In this document: piece by piece, positions 33,301 through 44,785 of the stretch
Position numbering within the stretch: position 1 is the first letter of the stretch
Layout: each line of letters starts with the position of its first letter
Assembly: GCA_016584495.1 (NCBI GenBank)
Contig: WAID01000006.1
Span: 2,666,001-2,730,000 of the forward strand
DNA length: 64,000 nt
Direction of reading: 5' to 3'
Source: Celoporthe dispersa
Lineage: Eukaryota; Ascomycota; Sordariomycetes; Diaporthales; Cryphonectriaceae
Position numbers and translations under genes: made by a program
The notes under the pieces: generated by a model
Databases searched by the model: none
Seen by the model: only the letters and a program-made list of their open reading frames with translations
Told to the model about the DNA's origin: nothing

Positions 33301-34821
33301 CCTGGACGTTGAGATCGTCGGTTGGCGGTGACGATACCCTCTGCGCCCTCGCCGCTAACAAGAGTATAGTCTGGTGAAGGAGGTGGAGCGCTGTATTTCT
33401 TTTCCTGTCTTTTTTTTGTGGCAGGGGTTACAACGAGACCCGTTACGATCGAAGGATCTAAATACGAGAAGAGGCGAAGGAGGGAGGCAGAGAGATCATC
33501 GACATTCTCGAAGGGGAGAGGGGGCGGGGGCGGGGAAGGACACCCAGATACTCAAAACTACCAAGTAAATTGCAGATCAATGGGTTATGCTTTCAGGAAA
33601 AACTCAGACTTTTTCCCAGGCACGAGGGCGCCATTACTACCGTGCTATGGTCTTATGTGGTATTGGTATCGCAACCGTGCACAACTACAGTATGTACGTA
33701 CATAGCTGCACATGCCATAAGAGTAGTATTATGGTAGACTACTTCAGCTGGACCCACATCTTAAGCGATCAGCATGCGCCTCGAACTCGGTAGCATCCAA
33801 GCGATCTCCGGGGGTAGCTGCAACTTATTACTGTTGGTTATAGAAGTTATGCACCACACCGGATGGGGATTCACAGCTGCAGTACTACGGAATGCCAATA
33901 GTTCGCAGCAACATAACATTGCCATCGACTCTAGAACTAACAAAGACATCCTCGGCCGGCGCATGTCGGACATTGCACTGCACGCAGCCCTAAACATTCT
34001 TGGCGACGACCCTATAATATCGCCCATGCTCCTATAACATGCGCAGAGGTGGTGGTGGTGCTGCTGCTACTTAGGAACTCCGTGCACCGGGAAATTTGAT
34101 ACCAGGCGCTTCTGCCCCACGTGGGGCGGCAGGGAGGTTATGGCTCAAAATAAAAATAAGATAAAAAAAAAGAGAGAAAAGCTTACGACACGTTGGGGCT
34201 GCGTGCAGAGATGCCAAATTACTATCCACGTGGACGTTGGCGCCGTCTGCCCTCCTACCACCTTCCAGATAGGCAACTTGTGGGGAGGAGAGGACAGACA
34301 GGAAGGGGGCTTCTCCGTTTATCATGTGGGACGGTTAGGTGTGCTGCTTGAGGATCGTCCATACCGGCTAGGCATCCTTATGTCGCATGGGGCCGGCGAT
34401 AGTCTCATGCGGATACCTACTATTGAATGTCAGGCGGGTCCTTGACGTGCTCGAGCCTGGACGGTTTCTGCACGTCAAGTGCGGTCAAAGCATGCTTCTT
34501 TCGTCGCAACCGCCTTCTCCGAAGCCGAACAAAACAACCCACCCGAGCATCGTCGTCTAGCACTTGCCGACACGTACTCCACGAGGCTATGCGCGCGGTA
34601 CGTGTGGGCGACATCTCAGCCAGGACAAGTCAACCTGGGATTCGGTATAAGAAGCCAGGCCTCATCGACCCAACTCCTACACGTCCTCTTTTGCTCGTGT
34701 GGCGTTACCCATCTACCGGCCTTGTATAGCCAGCCCCCGCCCCTGCTGGTGTCAAGTAATACTTTTTTTTAGTTTGTTTCAGCTTCGTACTATCGTTGAC
34801 TTATCCCATTCACACGCCACA
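30396..34821. other. 4.4-kb region without a convincing gene
   Basis: The longest gene-free stretch in the window. All open frames are under about 115 codons and show no domain or splice continuity. It contains a tandem duplication (33025 onward) and several T or A runs. It has no long terminal repeats, no transposase-like frame and no strong loss of GC. Confidence 0.5.
33025..33130 (+). repeat. Imperfect 55-bp tandem duplication
   Basis: The unit starting GTGCCGCTAAATACCAAGAT at 33025 recurs at 33080 as GTGCCGCTAGATACCAAGAT, with similar following sequence (TTGTGGGGG against GTGTGGGGG) and similar lead-in (AGGCTACAGAA against AGGCTCCAAG). Confidence 0.7.
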
Positions 34822-36886
34822 ATGTCTTTTGCTTTGCTTGGTTTCTTGGCGCTCTCTTCTCTGGCACTTGCCGCCCCGAGACAGGTCCCCTCTCTTGCGA
34901 AGAGATGTGTCAATAGTGCCTCGGATAGATCCTGCTGGGGAGACTATGACCTGTCAACCGACTATTATGACATCGACGCGGTGCCAGACACGGGTGTTAC
35001 GAGGGAGTACTGGTTCAACATCATCAATGGGACTGCTGCTCCCGATGGTGTGGAGCGGACCGTTCTCACCATCAACGGCTCACTCCCCGGACCGACGATC
35101 ATCGCCGACTGGGGCGACACAGTTGGTCAGTCATGCCATAACCAATCTTATTGGACCCTCCAGTCTTTGCGTTTATGCCCACAGCCAGGTGGAAATGGCT
35201 GGTTCATCACAGCGGCTAACATAAGATTGCTCTATCCAGTCGTCCACGTTACCAACTCGATGGTGAGAGAACTCCAACCTGTAATGTTAATCTAGCATCG
35301 TTCGGCATAATATCTGACTGGACTTTGATTAGGAAAACAATGGCACGGGTATCCATTTCCACGGCATCCGCCAGTATCACAACAACCACAATGATGGCGT
35401 GCCCAGCATCACCCAGTGCCCTATCGCGCCCGGCAGCTCTCAGACGTACACATGGAAGGCGACACAATACGGGAGCTCCTGGTACCACGTACGTTGACAG
35501 CTTTATTGTTACCCACACAGCTCTGTCCGCGGAAGGGATCACCAGCTTGCTAATTGTCTCGTGGCAGTCGCATTACTACGTTCAAGCGTGGGATGGTGTG
35601 TTTGGCGGGATCCTGATCAACGGCCCTGCCACTGCGAACTACGATGAGGATCTCGGCAACCTCTTCCTTATGGACTGGTCGCACGACACGGCGGACCAGA
35701 TTCTCGTCTCGGCCACCTACAGCGACGCCGCGGTGGTCATGCCAACCTCCCTCATCAACGGTACCAATGTCTACAACGACACCGACACCGGCGTGGAGAC
35801 GGGATCTCGCTACGAGACGACTTTCGAGCCCGGCAAGAAGTACCGCCTGCGCCTGGTCAACTCCGGGGCCTCCAACCACTTCAGGTTCATGATCGATAAC
35901 CACACGATGGAGGTCATCTCGGCAGACTTCGTGCCCATCCACCCTTACAACACGACCCACCTCAGCGTCGGCGCCGGAGAGCGCTACGACGTGGTGGTGA
36001 CGGCATCAGAGACCGACGGCAACTTCTGGATGCGGTCGATCCCGCAGCTGAACTGCACCAAGACGACCAACGTCGACAACGTCCTCGGCATCATCCGCTA
36101 CACATCCGACAACGGCACCGTCATCGACGCCGAGACCTTGCCTACGTCCTCTGCGTATGAGTACACCGACTCCTGCGCCGACGAGGACCCAGCCAACCTC
36201 ATCCCCTACCTGGTATCCGACCCCTCGGACACCTACGACTACCGCGACGACGAGAAGACGGCCGTCATCAACGGCGCCGAGGTGACCTGGACCATGGGCG
36301 GGAGCGCCTTCTCGGTCGAGTGGAACAACCCCAGCCTCGAGCAGATCATCGATGCCAACGGCACCAAGAGCAACTGGACGACAGACCAGCACGCGCTGGT
36401 GCTTCCCGAGGCCGACCAGTGGGTGTACATGTACATCCAGACCACCTCTGCCCAGGCGCACCCCATCCACCTGCACGGCCACGACTTCTGGGTGCTTGCC
36501 GCGGGCTGGGGCAACGTCTCGACGGTGGACCTGGACCTGACCATCACCAATGCGCCGAGGCGCGACGTGGCCATGGTCCCGGGCAATGGGTATCTCGTCA
36601 TCGCCTTTTTGACGGACAACCCTGGTGTAAGTGACCCTGCGCCCATCTGGATCGCATTACTGTGTGTTTCCATTAAGCTAATATTCTGTTTGGACAGGCC
36701 TGGCTTCTGCACTGCCACATTGCATGGCACGCCTCGGAAGGCTTTGCCATGCAGGTCATCGAGCGTCAGTCCGAGATCGTACCGCTGATTGACGACGCCG
36801 ACGTGGAGCTGATGAACTCGACGTGCACCAACTGGGCTGCGTTTGCGGCTTCCGACGACATTGTGCAGTGGGACTCGGGAATTTAA
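34822..36886 (+). CDS. Ascomycete laccase (multicopper oxidase), secreted
   Basis: Oxidises phenols and related compounds with reduction of O2 to water. Exons: 34822-35125, 35240-35262, 35333-35488, 35568-36626 and 36698-36886, giving 576 residues in one frame. A signal peptide (MSFALLGFLALSSLALA) and a possible Lys-Arg processing site come first. The four copper motifs are present: GIHFHG, WYHSHY (split by intron 3), HPIHLHGHDF and HCHIAWH. The residue five after the last His is Phe, the axial position associated with higher redox potential. The protein ends exactly in DSGI, the C-terminal plug typical of asco-laccases. Many NxS/T sites suggest heavy glycosylation. Possible roles are lignin or humus attack, melanin formation or detoxification. 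Confidence 0.95.
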
Positions 36887-37071
36887 AAGACATGACGAGA
36901 CGAAAGCATATGACTCTAAAGACACTATCACTACTATTAACGTGTAAATTTTAATTACTATGTATATATTTTTATATCTAATACGTATATATAAATCTTA
37001 TTTTGATGGACAAAGGTTATTCATCCCGTGCGAGTTCGTTTCCGGACCCGAATGCAAACCTCTTTCTCGAC

Positions 37072-38607
37072 TTAAAATGTGGCCAGTTCCGGAGAGCCCT
37101 TGCAGGGAGGGAAAGAATGCTTAGTCTCAATGAATATCTTCTGGAGACCATCCTCGTGCCTGTCGAATTTGTAGTAGACCTTGTCGAGGTCGTCGAGCTT
37201 GATGCGGTGGGAGACCATCTGCAGTGGGTCCAGCCTGCCCTCTTGGATCTGCCTCAGGAGCTCGTCCCAGTACTTGTGAACCGGTGCTTGACCGTTTCCG
37301 ATGAGACGGATACCACGCTCCATGAGAGACCCAATGTTGAAGTGATTAGTCTGTACAAGAAGAGTCAGACAGTGACCAAAGAGAGAGAAGAAGAAGGAAA
37401 AGAAAAAAGGAAATGTAGGGCCTAGTATGGGGATATCAACTCACGTATCCAACATACACGCCTGTAATGCCACAGCGGCCGTAATTCCTCACGCCCTCGA
37501 TCATCTCGTTCACCAGCTCACTGGTGTCGGTCTCAGCACCAACCGCCATCTCCAGCCAGTGCATCCAGCCTTTAGGATACTCGCCAGCAGCACACTCGAG
37601 GGCACAGTCCGGGCCGCGCCCGCCACATAACTCCTTGAGCCTGCTGACGACGGTCGGCTTGTTGGTGGCGCCAAAGCTCAGCTTCGTGTAGTCGACCAGC
37701 TCCAGCTTGTCTTGGTGCTCCGCCGGCCACCTGCTCCTGACCAGCTCCAGCCTCGCGGCGGTGTCCACAAAGATGATCTTGGACGCTCCTTCGTTGACGG
37801 CGAAGACACCAGCCATCTGCCCGATCGGCCCGGCACCGAAGACGGCAACCTCGTCGCCCCTGTAGACGGCGGTGTCCTTGACGCAGTTGTACGAAGTACA
37901 GAGCACATCGGACAGGTACAAGGCCTTCTCGTCGGGCACGTCGTCGGGGATGGAGAGCAGGTTCACATCACCGAGCGGGACGCGCACGTACTCAGCCTGG
38001 CCGCCGGCAAAACCTCCCGTGAAGTGTGAGTAGCCGAACATGCCCGCGGTCTGGCCTCCGTACATGGCGTGTTCCGTTGTGTTGGAGTTTGTCCTCTCGC
38101 ATTGAGACGAAAGCTTGTTCTTGCAGAAGAAGCACTGTCGATATATGTCCGTCTTCATTAGTACGCTGCCTTTTCAAATTAGGGGAAAGGCTTGGAAGTA
38201 TCTGGAATATGAAACCCACATCTCCACAGGCAATCTGGAAAGAGGCAACATATCGTCCGCCCTTCTTGATACCCTTCACGCCATCGCCGATCTCATCAAC
38301 AACCCCACAAAACTCGTGACCGAGAATGTCTCCCTCCTGCATCTGGATAACCGTACCGTGCAGCAGGTGCAGGTCACTGCCACAAATGGTGCTCCCCGTG
38401 ACCCGCAGGATGACATCGCGAGGCTCGATGATTTTTCGGGCGGGCGGTCTCGATGATCTTGACCTTGTTCTTGCCTTGCCACGCAAGCGCCTTCATCGTC
38501 TGGCTGCTATCGCCGCTGGCCTCGTAGTTGCTCACGTCTTGTTGTGTGATCGTGGTATCGTCGTGTCCGACGGCCTTTTCGACCTTAAAAGCTGCCTGGG
38601 ACGCCAT
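37072..38607 (-). CDS. Zinc-dependent alcohol dehydrogenase, one frameshift
   Basis: Medium-chain dehydrogenase with catalytic and structural zinc sites. Exons: 38607-38220, 38134-37445 and 37350-37072. Motifs in order: ICGSDLHLLHG, GHEFCGVVDEIG, the four-Cys structural lobe CGDCFFCKNKLSSQC (split by intron 1), FGYSHFTGGFAGGQAEYVRVP, SDVLCTSYNC, the cofactor motif GAGPIGQ and GIRLIGNGQAPVHKYW near the end. The five-T run 38442-38446 (five A on the coding strand) has one base too many. Correcting it joins ARPKIIEPRDVILRV and gives about 451 residues in total. This subgroup is common in filamentous fungi as glutathione-independent aldehyde/alcohol dehydrogenases. The precise substrate is not predictable. 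Its 3' end converges on the laccase. Confidence 0.87.
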
Positions 38608-40069
38608 CTTGTGGAGGGTATTAGCTTAAAGTTCACAGACAGCGGGCTTGACTATCAATATGAACAATACTAGGCCAGATCAAAAAGAGCTATGTTCTTG
38701 GAAAGATATTTGAGCACCACGGTCGACGTTCAGCTTAAGAAAGTCAGGTATAATTAGAAGGACTATCGTTCCTCCCGTCTGTCTGCTCAGGCCTGGGACG
38801 ATGACCAGTTCAAGTAGATCAGGCCTAACCAATATCAAATGCCGACGTCACACTTCCCAAGTCCGCCTTGTCTCGCGCGCCACCCGCATGCCACCATATT
38901 CCTCTGAAGGTGTTTCTACAAAGTACCCTACCATTGGGACCGACACTGTTGTCTGGCGTGACGGATCCGCAGCGTCATCTGTCCCGCGTGGCGTGGCGAC
39001 AGCTTGGTGGTTTTGGCTGCGGGCCTGGGAGCAGTCGACGTCATGGACCTACAACATGGCCGCTGCAGAGGGCAGCAATGTTCAGGCGCTAGAGCTAGCA
39101 CCCAGTAGGCTGCTCAGCTCAATCACCACTCCCCCAGCTATTGTGTCTACTTGATGTCACTTTGTGCCTCTTTGCCGGATCAATTGGTCCGAACGCGCTG
39201 GTATACACAACTCTGACCTGATGATTACCAAGCAATAGTACTAGTAGTCTGCAATGTAAGTAGTCTACGCTAGGGATAGAATGTGCCCTTTTGTTCAGAA
39301 CAGTTTTGGAGGGACAACAATATCCCCAGCGAGAGCGTGGCAGCATCAGTTCCGATCTCTAATGTGTGTAACCAGAACCACAGACACCGTGCTCTGCTAC
39401 ATCAACGTCTAACCTCGAAAAGTAGCAAGAACGGGTGGAACTGGTACACCAATAATCGTCCGTGTCCTACAAGTCCTGCCTTGAATTGTTCCTGTTTTGC
39501 AGTTTTGGCACAGTGATACTTAGTGCTGACTCTGGCTCGCTGTTGAGTGCCTCTACAGGGGAAGCAAATAAGGTTAATAAGCAGCCTGTTGGGTGTCGCA
39601 TTGTGGTCAGTGCCTGCTTGCTTGTTAACCCTGCTACGCCTGCGGCCCAGCATTCTGGTAGCAAAGAAAGCTATGGTACTCTAGAAAAATCCATCCATGT
39701 TAGTATCATATATGTACAAGTTATATCAGATGGGAGTCCTCGGAGTACAACTCCTATCCTTGGACAACAACCCTGTATTAGGGGGTGCAGTCGCCAAGAA
39801 AAAGGATACCAGGAGAAGCTTTGGCGGTGTGGGGGTAAGTAATAATACGAACTTTAATTTAAAAATATCAGGGGGGGGGGGGCTTCTTGGAAATAACGGA
39901 CAGGGGAGGATATGGCTAATTCCTCGGAGATGATGCCGAGGGAAAACATTAATAGAAGGGCACCTGGGCAGGGTCGCCAGATGGGGTATTGGCTGGGGAC
40001 ATTCGGGAGAGGGAACTGGGCAAGGGGAAGGAAAAAAAAATACCATGTAGCAGTACTATTGGGTCTTCG
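38608..40069. other. Intergenic region, 1.5 kb
   Basis: Promoter of the alcohol dehydrogenase and 3' side of the P450. It holds a run of 12 G at 39871-39882. No gene seen. Confidence 0.5.
39871..39882 (+). repeat. G homopolymer (12 G)
   Basis: Uninterrupted run of G in the 3' flank of the P450 gene. Confidence 0.8.
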
Positions 40070-42047
40070 TCAAGGCCTTCTCGTCACATGCAAATCACGT
40101 TCTATGTTCCTCGGCATCAACCGGAGGCACCTGCCCAGCTGGCCGCGAGAGAGCTTGAAGGTAACGTACGCATCGATAAGCACCTTGCCGACGCGGTCTC
40201 CCTCATCCTCGTAATCCTCCCTCCACAGGCTCTCTGCCGCAAGCACTTCCTTCCCGCCCGCTGGGAAGAGACGTGTCCACGCATCATATTCCTCGCGGTC
40301 CTGGCTCTCCATCTCGGCGCACAGAGCCTGCGCCTCGCCCGTCAGCTCAAAGTCGAAGCGCAGCAGGAGAAGAGCCAGCGCCATGGACAGCGAGTATGAC
40401 GCCAGGGCCCCCCCTGGACAGATGCGCTTCCCGAACCCAAAGGCGAAGTTTGCGTGGGTGTGATCCAGAGAGACGCGAGGACGACCGCTTACTTGTTTCG
40501 TGGACCTATTGCTGTCGCTGGCCTCGTCGCTGGTGCCCGAGGAGGAGAGCCACCGGTCGGGATTGAAGCGCCAAGGGTCAGGAAAGGCCGTTGGGTCGCG
40601 ATGGAGCCCGTAGATGTTGCCCAGGACTGTCGCCCCTGGTGCTATATATAATTTCTTCGACGTCCTTTGGTCCTCGTTCTTGAGGTCGCAGGACAGGGGC
40701 TCCGCCGTCGTGGGCGTGTGCCCGACCCCCGAGCTCCCTGTGGGCGTCAACCTCAGCGTCTCCTTGACCACTCCAGCCAGATACGGCAACTGTTCCAGAT
40801 CTTCAAAGGTGGGTGCCTCCTCAGGGCGACAGTCTCTGTCCCTCAACAAGCTGTCAATCTCGGCCTGTGCCCTGCGGGTGGCCTCTGGGTAGCATGCAGC
40901 GGCGAGGAGAAACGTGTTGATACTCATGGCCGTCGTCTCCGTGCCGGCCTCAAACAGGCCCGCTGCAAGGTACGCGACGCCGTCTCGGCCCAGGTGATGA
41001 TCTTCTTGTCGCTTGCTTAAGAGCTGCGCGGCCCCACACTCGTCCACAGATATCTCTCCCGGCCCCCCGCTGACCTTTTTCGCCGGCGAGCCTGTCCTCC
41101 ACACCACGGAGCAAACGGCTGAAGAGACCGCTCTCGAACTCGTGATCTGCCTTCAGCCTCCTCTTCCAGGGCGAGAAGAAGTCAGGCAAGATATCCAAGA
41201 TGGGAAAGGCATCCACCCAGTATTTCCCCGGCGTGAAGGCGCTGGCGATGTTCCTCGATACGACCTCGAGCTCCTTGAGGACCGGATCCTCTGGAGTAGG
41301 TGCCCTGCGGGCATAAGCGATCTGGAGGACACTCGACGCCGTAAAGCGGGAGACTTCATCCACCAGCCCTGTGCCGCAGGCGGGTTGTTGTTGCTGCTGC
41401 TGCTGTTGTTGTTCTGGCGGGCAGTATGCCAGCTTGGCGATGCGGTCAACCATGACCATGGCCTCGAGCCGCAGGACCTTGGCCCACCTGGTCTTGATCT
41501 GGTCTCTTGTCAGCAGCAGGGAGAAGGCCTTCCGGTGGCGCATCCAGTGTGGGCCATAAGGCTGCAGGACGATCCTCTGGCCGCCGCTGAGGTACTTGCC
41601 CGCTGCGATGGACGGTGCTCGAGACGCGCACGAGGTGAGGAGCTTCTTTAGGCTGCTTTCATTGTCTGCCAAGGAGTTGATGAGGATGGTGGTGTCTGAC
41701 TGGGGCCACCCTGGATAGACCCAGGTGTTGATCCGCTGCAACAGCCGAGCCAGAGGGCTGTTGGGTCTTAGCCTGAGGCGGATCACAGGGCCGTACAATC
41801 GGGATAGCCTCAGGTTGAACCTCGCCTCATACTGCGGCCACCTCGTCCCATTATAGTAGATGACGTTCCCGTCAAGTGTCGGCACATCTCCTGCGCTCGG
41901 AGTGCACACTGGCTCGCCCCGCCGCGCCCATGTCGCCCAGCAACTCAGAGGTGGCTCAAAGATGGACGGCGCGCGAGAGGCGACAAGAAGACATACAGCC
42001 GCGGTCAGCCAAGGCAGCAGACCACTGCAGAGGGTCCACTCGATCAT
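40070..42047 (-). CDS. Cytochrome P450 monooxygenase, one frameshift
   Basis: Haem-thiolate monooxygenase, probably anchored in the endoplasmic reticulum by the N-terminal hydrophobic segment (LCSGLLPWLTAAVCLLVA). Motifs: YGPHWMRHRKAF (C-helix), AGLFEAGTETTAMS (I-helix oxygen-binding region), KETLRLTP (ExxR), FNPDRWL and the haem-binding loop FAFGFGKRICPGG. A run of ten or so Gln (encoded near 41385-41412) sits mid-protein. The run of five T at 41076-41080 (A on the coding strand) has one base too many; correcting it joins LAGEK to VSGGPGEIS and gives 658 residues. That is longer than the usual 500-550, because of the Gln tract and other low-complexity insertions. There are no introns. The overall style is of fungal secondary-metabolism P450s, but no synthase gene is nearby. 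Substrate unknown. Confidence 0.93.
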
Positions 42048-42896
42048 GGTTCGTGATTCACCCCCGATGATGCAGTATTATATGTATCTGCCCACTGATC
42101 CAGCGTCGAACATGTTTCCCCCGGCTTTTTTTTTTGGGGGTTTAAATTTTTATTTAAACTCTCTGGACGGCATGGCTGGCTTCCAAATGCATATGAGCTG
42201 ATTGGTCGTGCTGGCGCGTGTTACATATGTCTGCTGTGTCAATGCTAGTCAATCGTGCTGTTGTTGGCGTCATTATTAGCGGTTCCTGGTTTGCTCTTCT
42301 TGTCATTGTTGCAGGTCGGCAGAAATATTGAGCCCAACACGGACGGGATCATGAAACATCGGTCATTCCACCACAGGCTGATAGGATGGATGTCTGTCTC
42401 TGCCATTTTCACAACTCCTCTGTACGATCTCATCCAGAGCATGAGACGAGTGCGCCCTAGAGGTCAGTCGCGCAATGCTGAGCTTGGCCAGTCTCGTCTA
42501 CTCTCCCCTCTCGGCCAAAGGGCGCGTCTCATCCGAGATGATCCCTGCTGCGGCAGTTATTGTCGTGAGACATCATCTTATGCACGTCGGCAAGGGAGCG
42601 GAATGGAACGCGACCGCGCTCAGATTCGTCCCGGCCCTCTTTTCTCTCTCTCTCTCTCTCTTTTCTCACAGTAGTGAACGGGGTTGGCGCCCTTGGCCGT
42701 CTTCAGAGAGGCCTCATCAAGTGCGTCTATTTGGAGAAGATTCTGAGAGATATTCGCCGGTAGGGCCGATAAGCCGTGTTGCAAATAGCCAGTGAGTAGT
42801 ACTTGTGTGCACATGGACGTCATTCAGACGAGGCAGCCCAGCCCTCTAGAGAGAAAAAAATAAATGACAAGCCGATTTCGATGAGCCCGTAGTGGG
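42048..42896. other. Intergenic region
   Basis: Promoter of the P450 and 3' side of the phosphatase. CT-rich tract around 42641-42664. No gene seen. Confidence 0.5.
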
Positions 42897-43889
42897 TTAT
42901 GGAGCCTGCGCCAGGTTTCTCCTGATCTTGACCAGGTCCTCGTCCGAGAAGCCCAAGACCCGGGTCACGTAGCCCTCAAAGCCACCATATTTCTCCCCGA
43001 CGGCATCGACAAAGGCGTCCCAACAGGAAGGCCTCAGGGCGACCAGGTTCAGGAAGCCGGGCACGTCGTTGAACCTGGACAGGTCGGGCTTGTCACCAGT
43101 CTCGACGCCGGCCCCCTGGAGGGCAAACTTGATCAGCTGCTCCCGCGCCGGCTCATACCCGATCCTGGACAGCAAAAAGTCTGTCTGGACGGTCTTCGGG
43201 TCGTAGCCGGCGAGGGCCTCGAGCATGCCGGCCAGGACGCCCGTGCGGTCTCTCCCAGCTGGTTTTGTGGTGATGACATCCACCTCGTGTCAGCGAGGGC
43301 ATGGATCTCTTTGTCACGGGAGGAATAGGGACAAAGAAAAGGGGAAAAAAACCTCACCTGTGCAGTGGAACATGATGGGGTCCTGCGGCCTGTCCCTGAT
43401 GCTCCTGAGCACCTCCCTAAAGACGCCCTGATACCAGTCCAGCACCTCAAAGTACATGGCCACATAGCCCTTCTCCCCCTCGCCCTCGACGAACGGCGCC
43501 AGGTCGACCTTAGCGGCCTGCTCGGTGGTGCCCTCGGAGCCCAGCCACACGCCCTCGATGCCCTCGATATCCGGGTCGGGGCTCCTAGCGTGCTCGTCCC
43601 TAGAGCGCAGGTCGAAGATGCGGCGCACGCCTAGCTTTTCGCGCAGGGCGGCGCGGCCCTCGGGGCTGGCGTGGAGGAGGTCGAGCCCACCCGTGCGGTA
43701 GATGAACCCGGGACGGATCCTGGTGGGGCCGCCGCTGTCGTTGTCGTCCGCGAGCAGGCCGAGGTCGCGCGTGTTGAAGGTGCCTGGGACGTACAAGAAG
43801 GGTGGTGTCTGCATCGCCGGGAGGAGCTGCTCGGGCGGGATGGGATGGCGGACGTCTGTCTCCGCCAGGGAGCGCAGTCTGGCGGCCAT
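42897..43889 (-). CDS. Tyrosine/serine phosphatase of the Y_phosphatase3 type
   Basis: Cysteine-based phosphatase. Exons 43889-43358 and 43258-42897 give 297 residues. The active-site loop HCTAGRDRTG (HCxxGxxR) is created precisely by splicing the 99-nt intron, which is strong support for the model. Upstream family blocks are NTRDLG (substrate entry), FIYRTGGLDLL and RIFDLRS; downstream is a helical cap with DFLLSRIGYEP. There is no signal peptide or membrane segment, so it is probably cytosolic. In this family substrates range from phosphotyrosine to phosphoinositides and are not predictable here. Confidence 0.92.
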
Positions 43890-44785
43890 GTCTGCGCAGA
43901 ACACAAGACAAGGAGGGAGGGGGCTGAGAGCAGCACAGAGCAGGTCTATCCGGACGCCGGTGGTGTCTCTCTGTATGATGTATGTGTGGGATTACTCCGT
44001 GCTTACAGAGACCAGGTGTCTATCTGCCGGTCCGGTCTATCTTGTCACCGCAGAATAGGTAATTTCTTGAGGAGGATAAATTAATTAAATAAATAAAAAA
44101 GGAAAAAAAAGAAAAATGGGGCCCGCGGACTGCGCCTGTTGTGGAGGGAGCTGCAAGGCTGCTTGCTACTAATACCACCTTAGTTTTAAACCTGCCTTCT
44201 TTCTCCAAAATACTGATAAAAAGAGAGAAGAAAAAGAAAGGAAGAAGAGATGGGAAGAAAAGGCCAGGTGGAACGCTTGAAATCCTTCGTCTCGAGGAAT
44301 TGAAAGAGCTTAGTGAGCCACACTGCGCGGGCAGACGACGGCGAGGAAGGTGTAAGGGAGAGATGACATCTATGGTTGCCAGGATTGGCGAGGGCCGGGT
44401 CTTGTTTTCCCGATGCCGATGCGAAGGATGCAGTGATGACCACGGCAGATGCGACCCTTTCCTAACGGTCAGACAGCTTGTCAGCAGCAACCATCACTTC
44501 CCTCTCTTGTACATTCTCGAGCATGTTCTTCTTCTCATCTTCTTTTTGTTGGTGTCTGGGTGGTTGGTATGAGGAACACCATGGGACGTAATCACTCGCC
44601 GCCAACGTTGGTCGATAACCAGACCTGACTACTTTCTCTTTTCTCTCTATCCTGCGTATCTCAGGATTTCCAGGCTTATACTAGCTTTTATCTTGTGGAT
44701 TCTACTATGGCCTGTTCTCATGTCCATCCTCTTTTCCTCCCGAGACCTGGTCTGGTACATCCCAGGGTCATGACACCCGCAGCAC
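43890..44785. other. Intergenic region
   Basis: Promoter of the phosphatase and 3' side of the next alcohol dehydrogenase. A-rich purine tract around 44085-44116. No gene seen. Confidence 0.5.

Noticed and set aside
30396..34821. Degenerate transposon in the gene-poor stretch
   Set aside because: No terminal repeats, no transposase or reverse-transcriptase remnant, and no marked AT bias could be seen.
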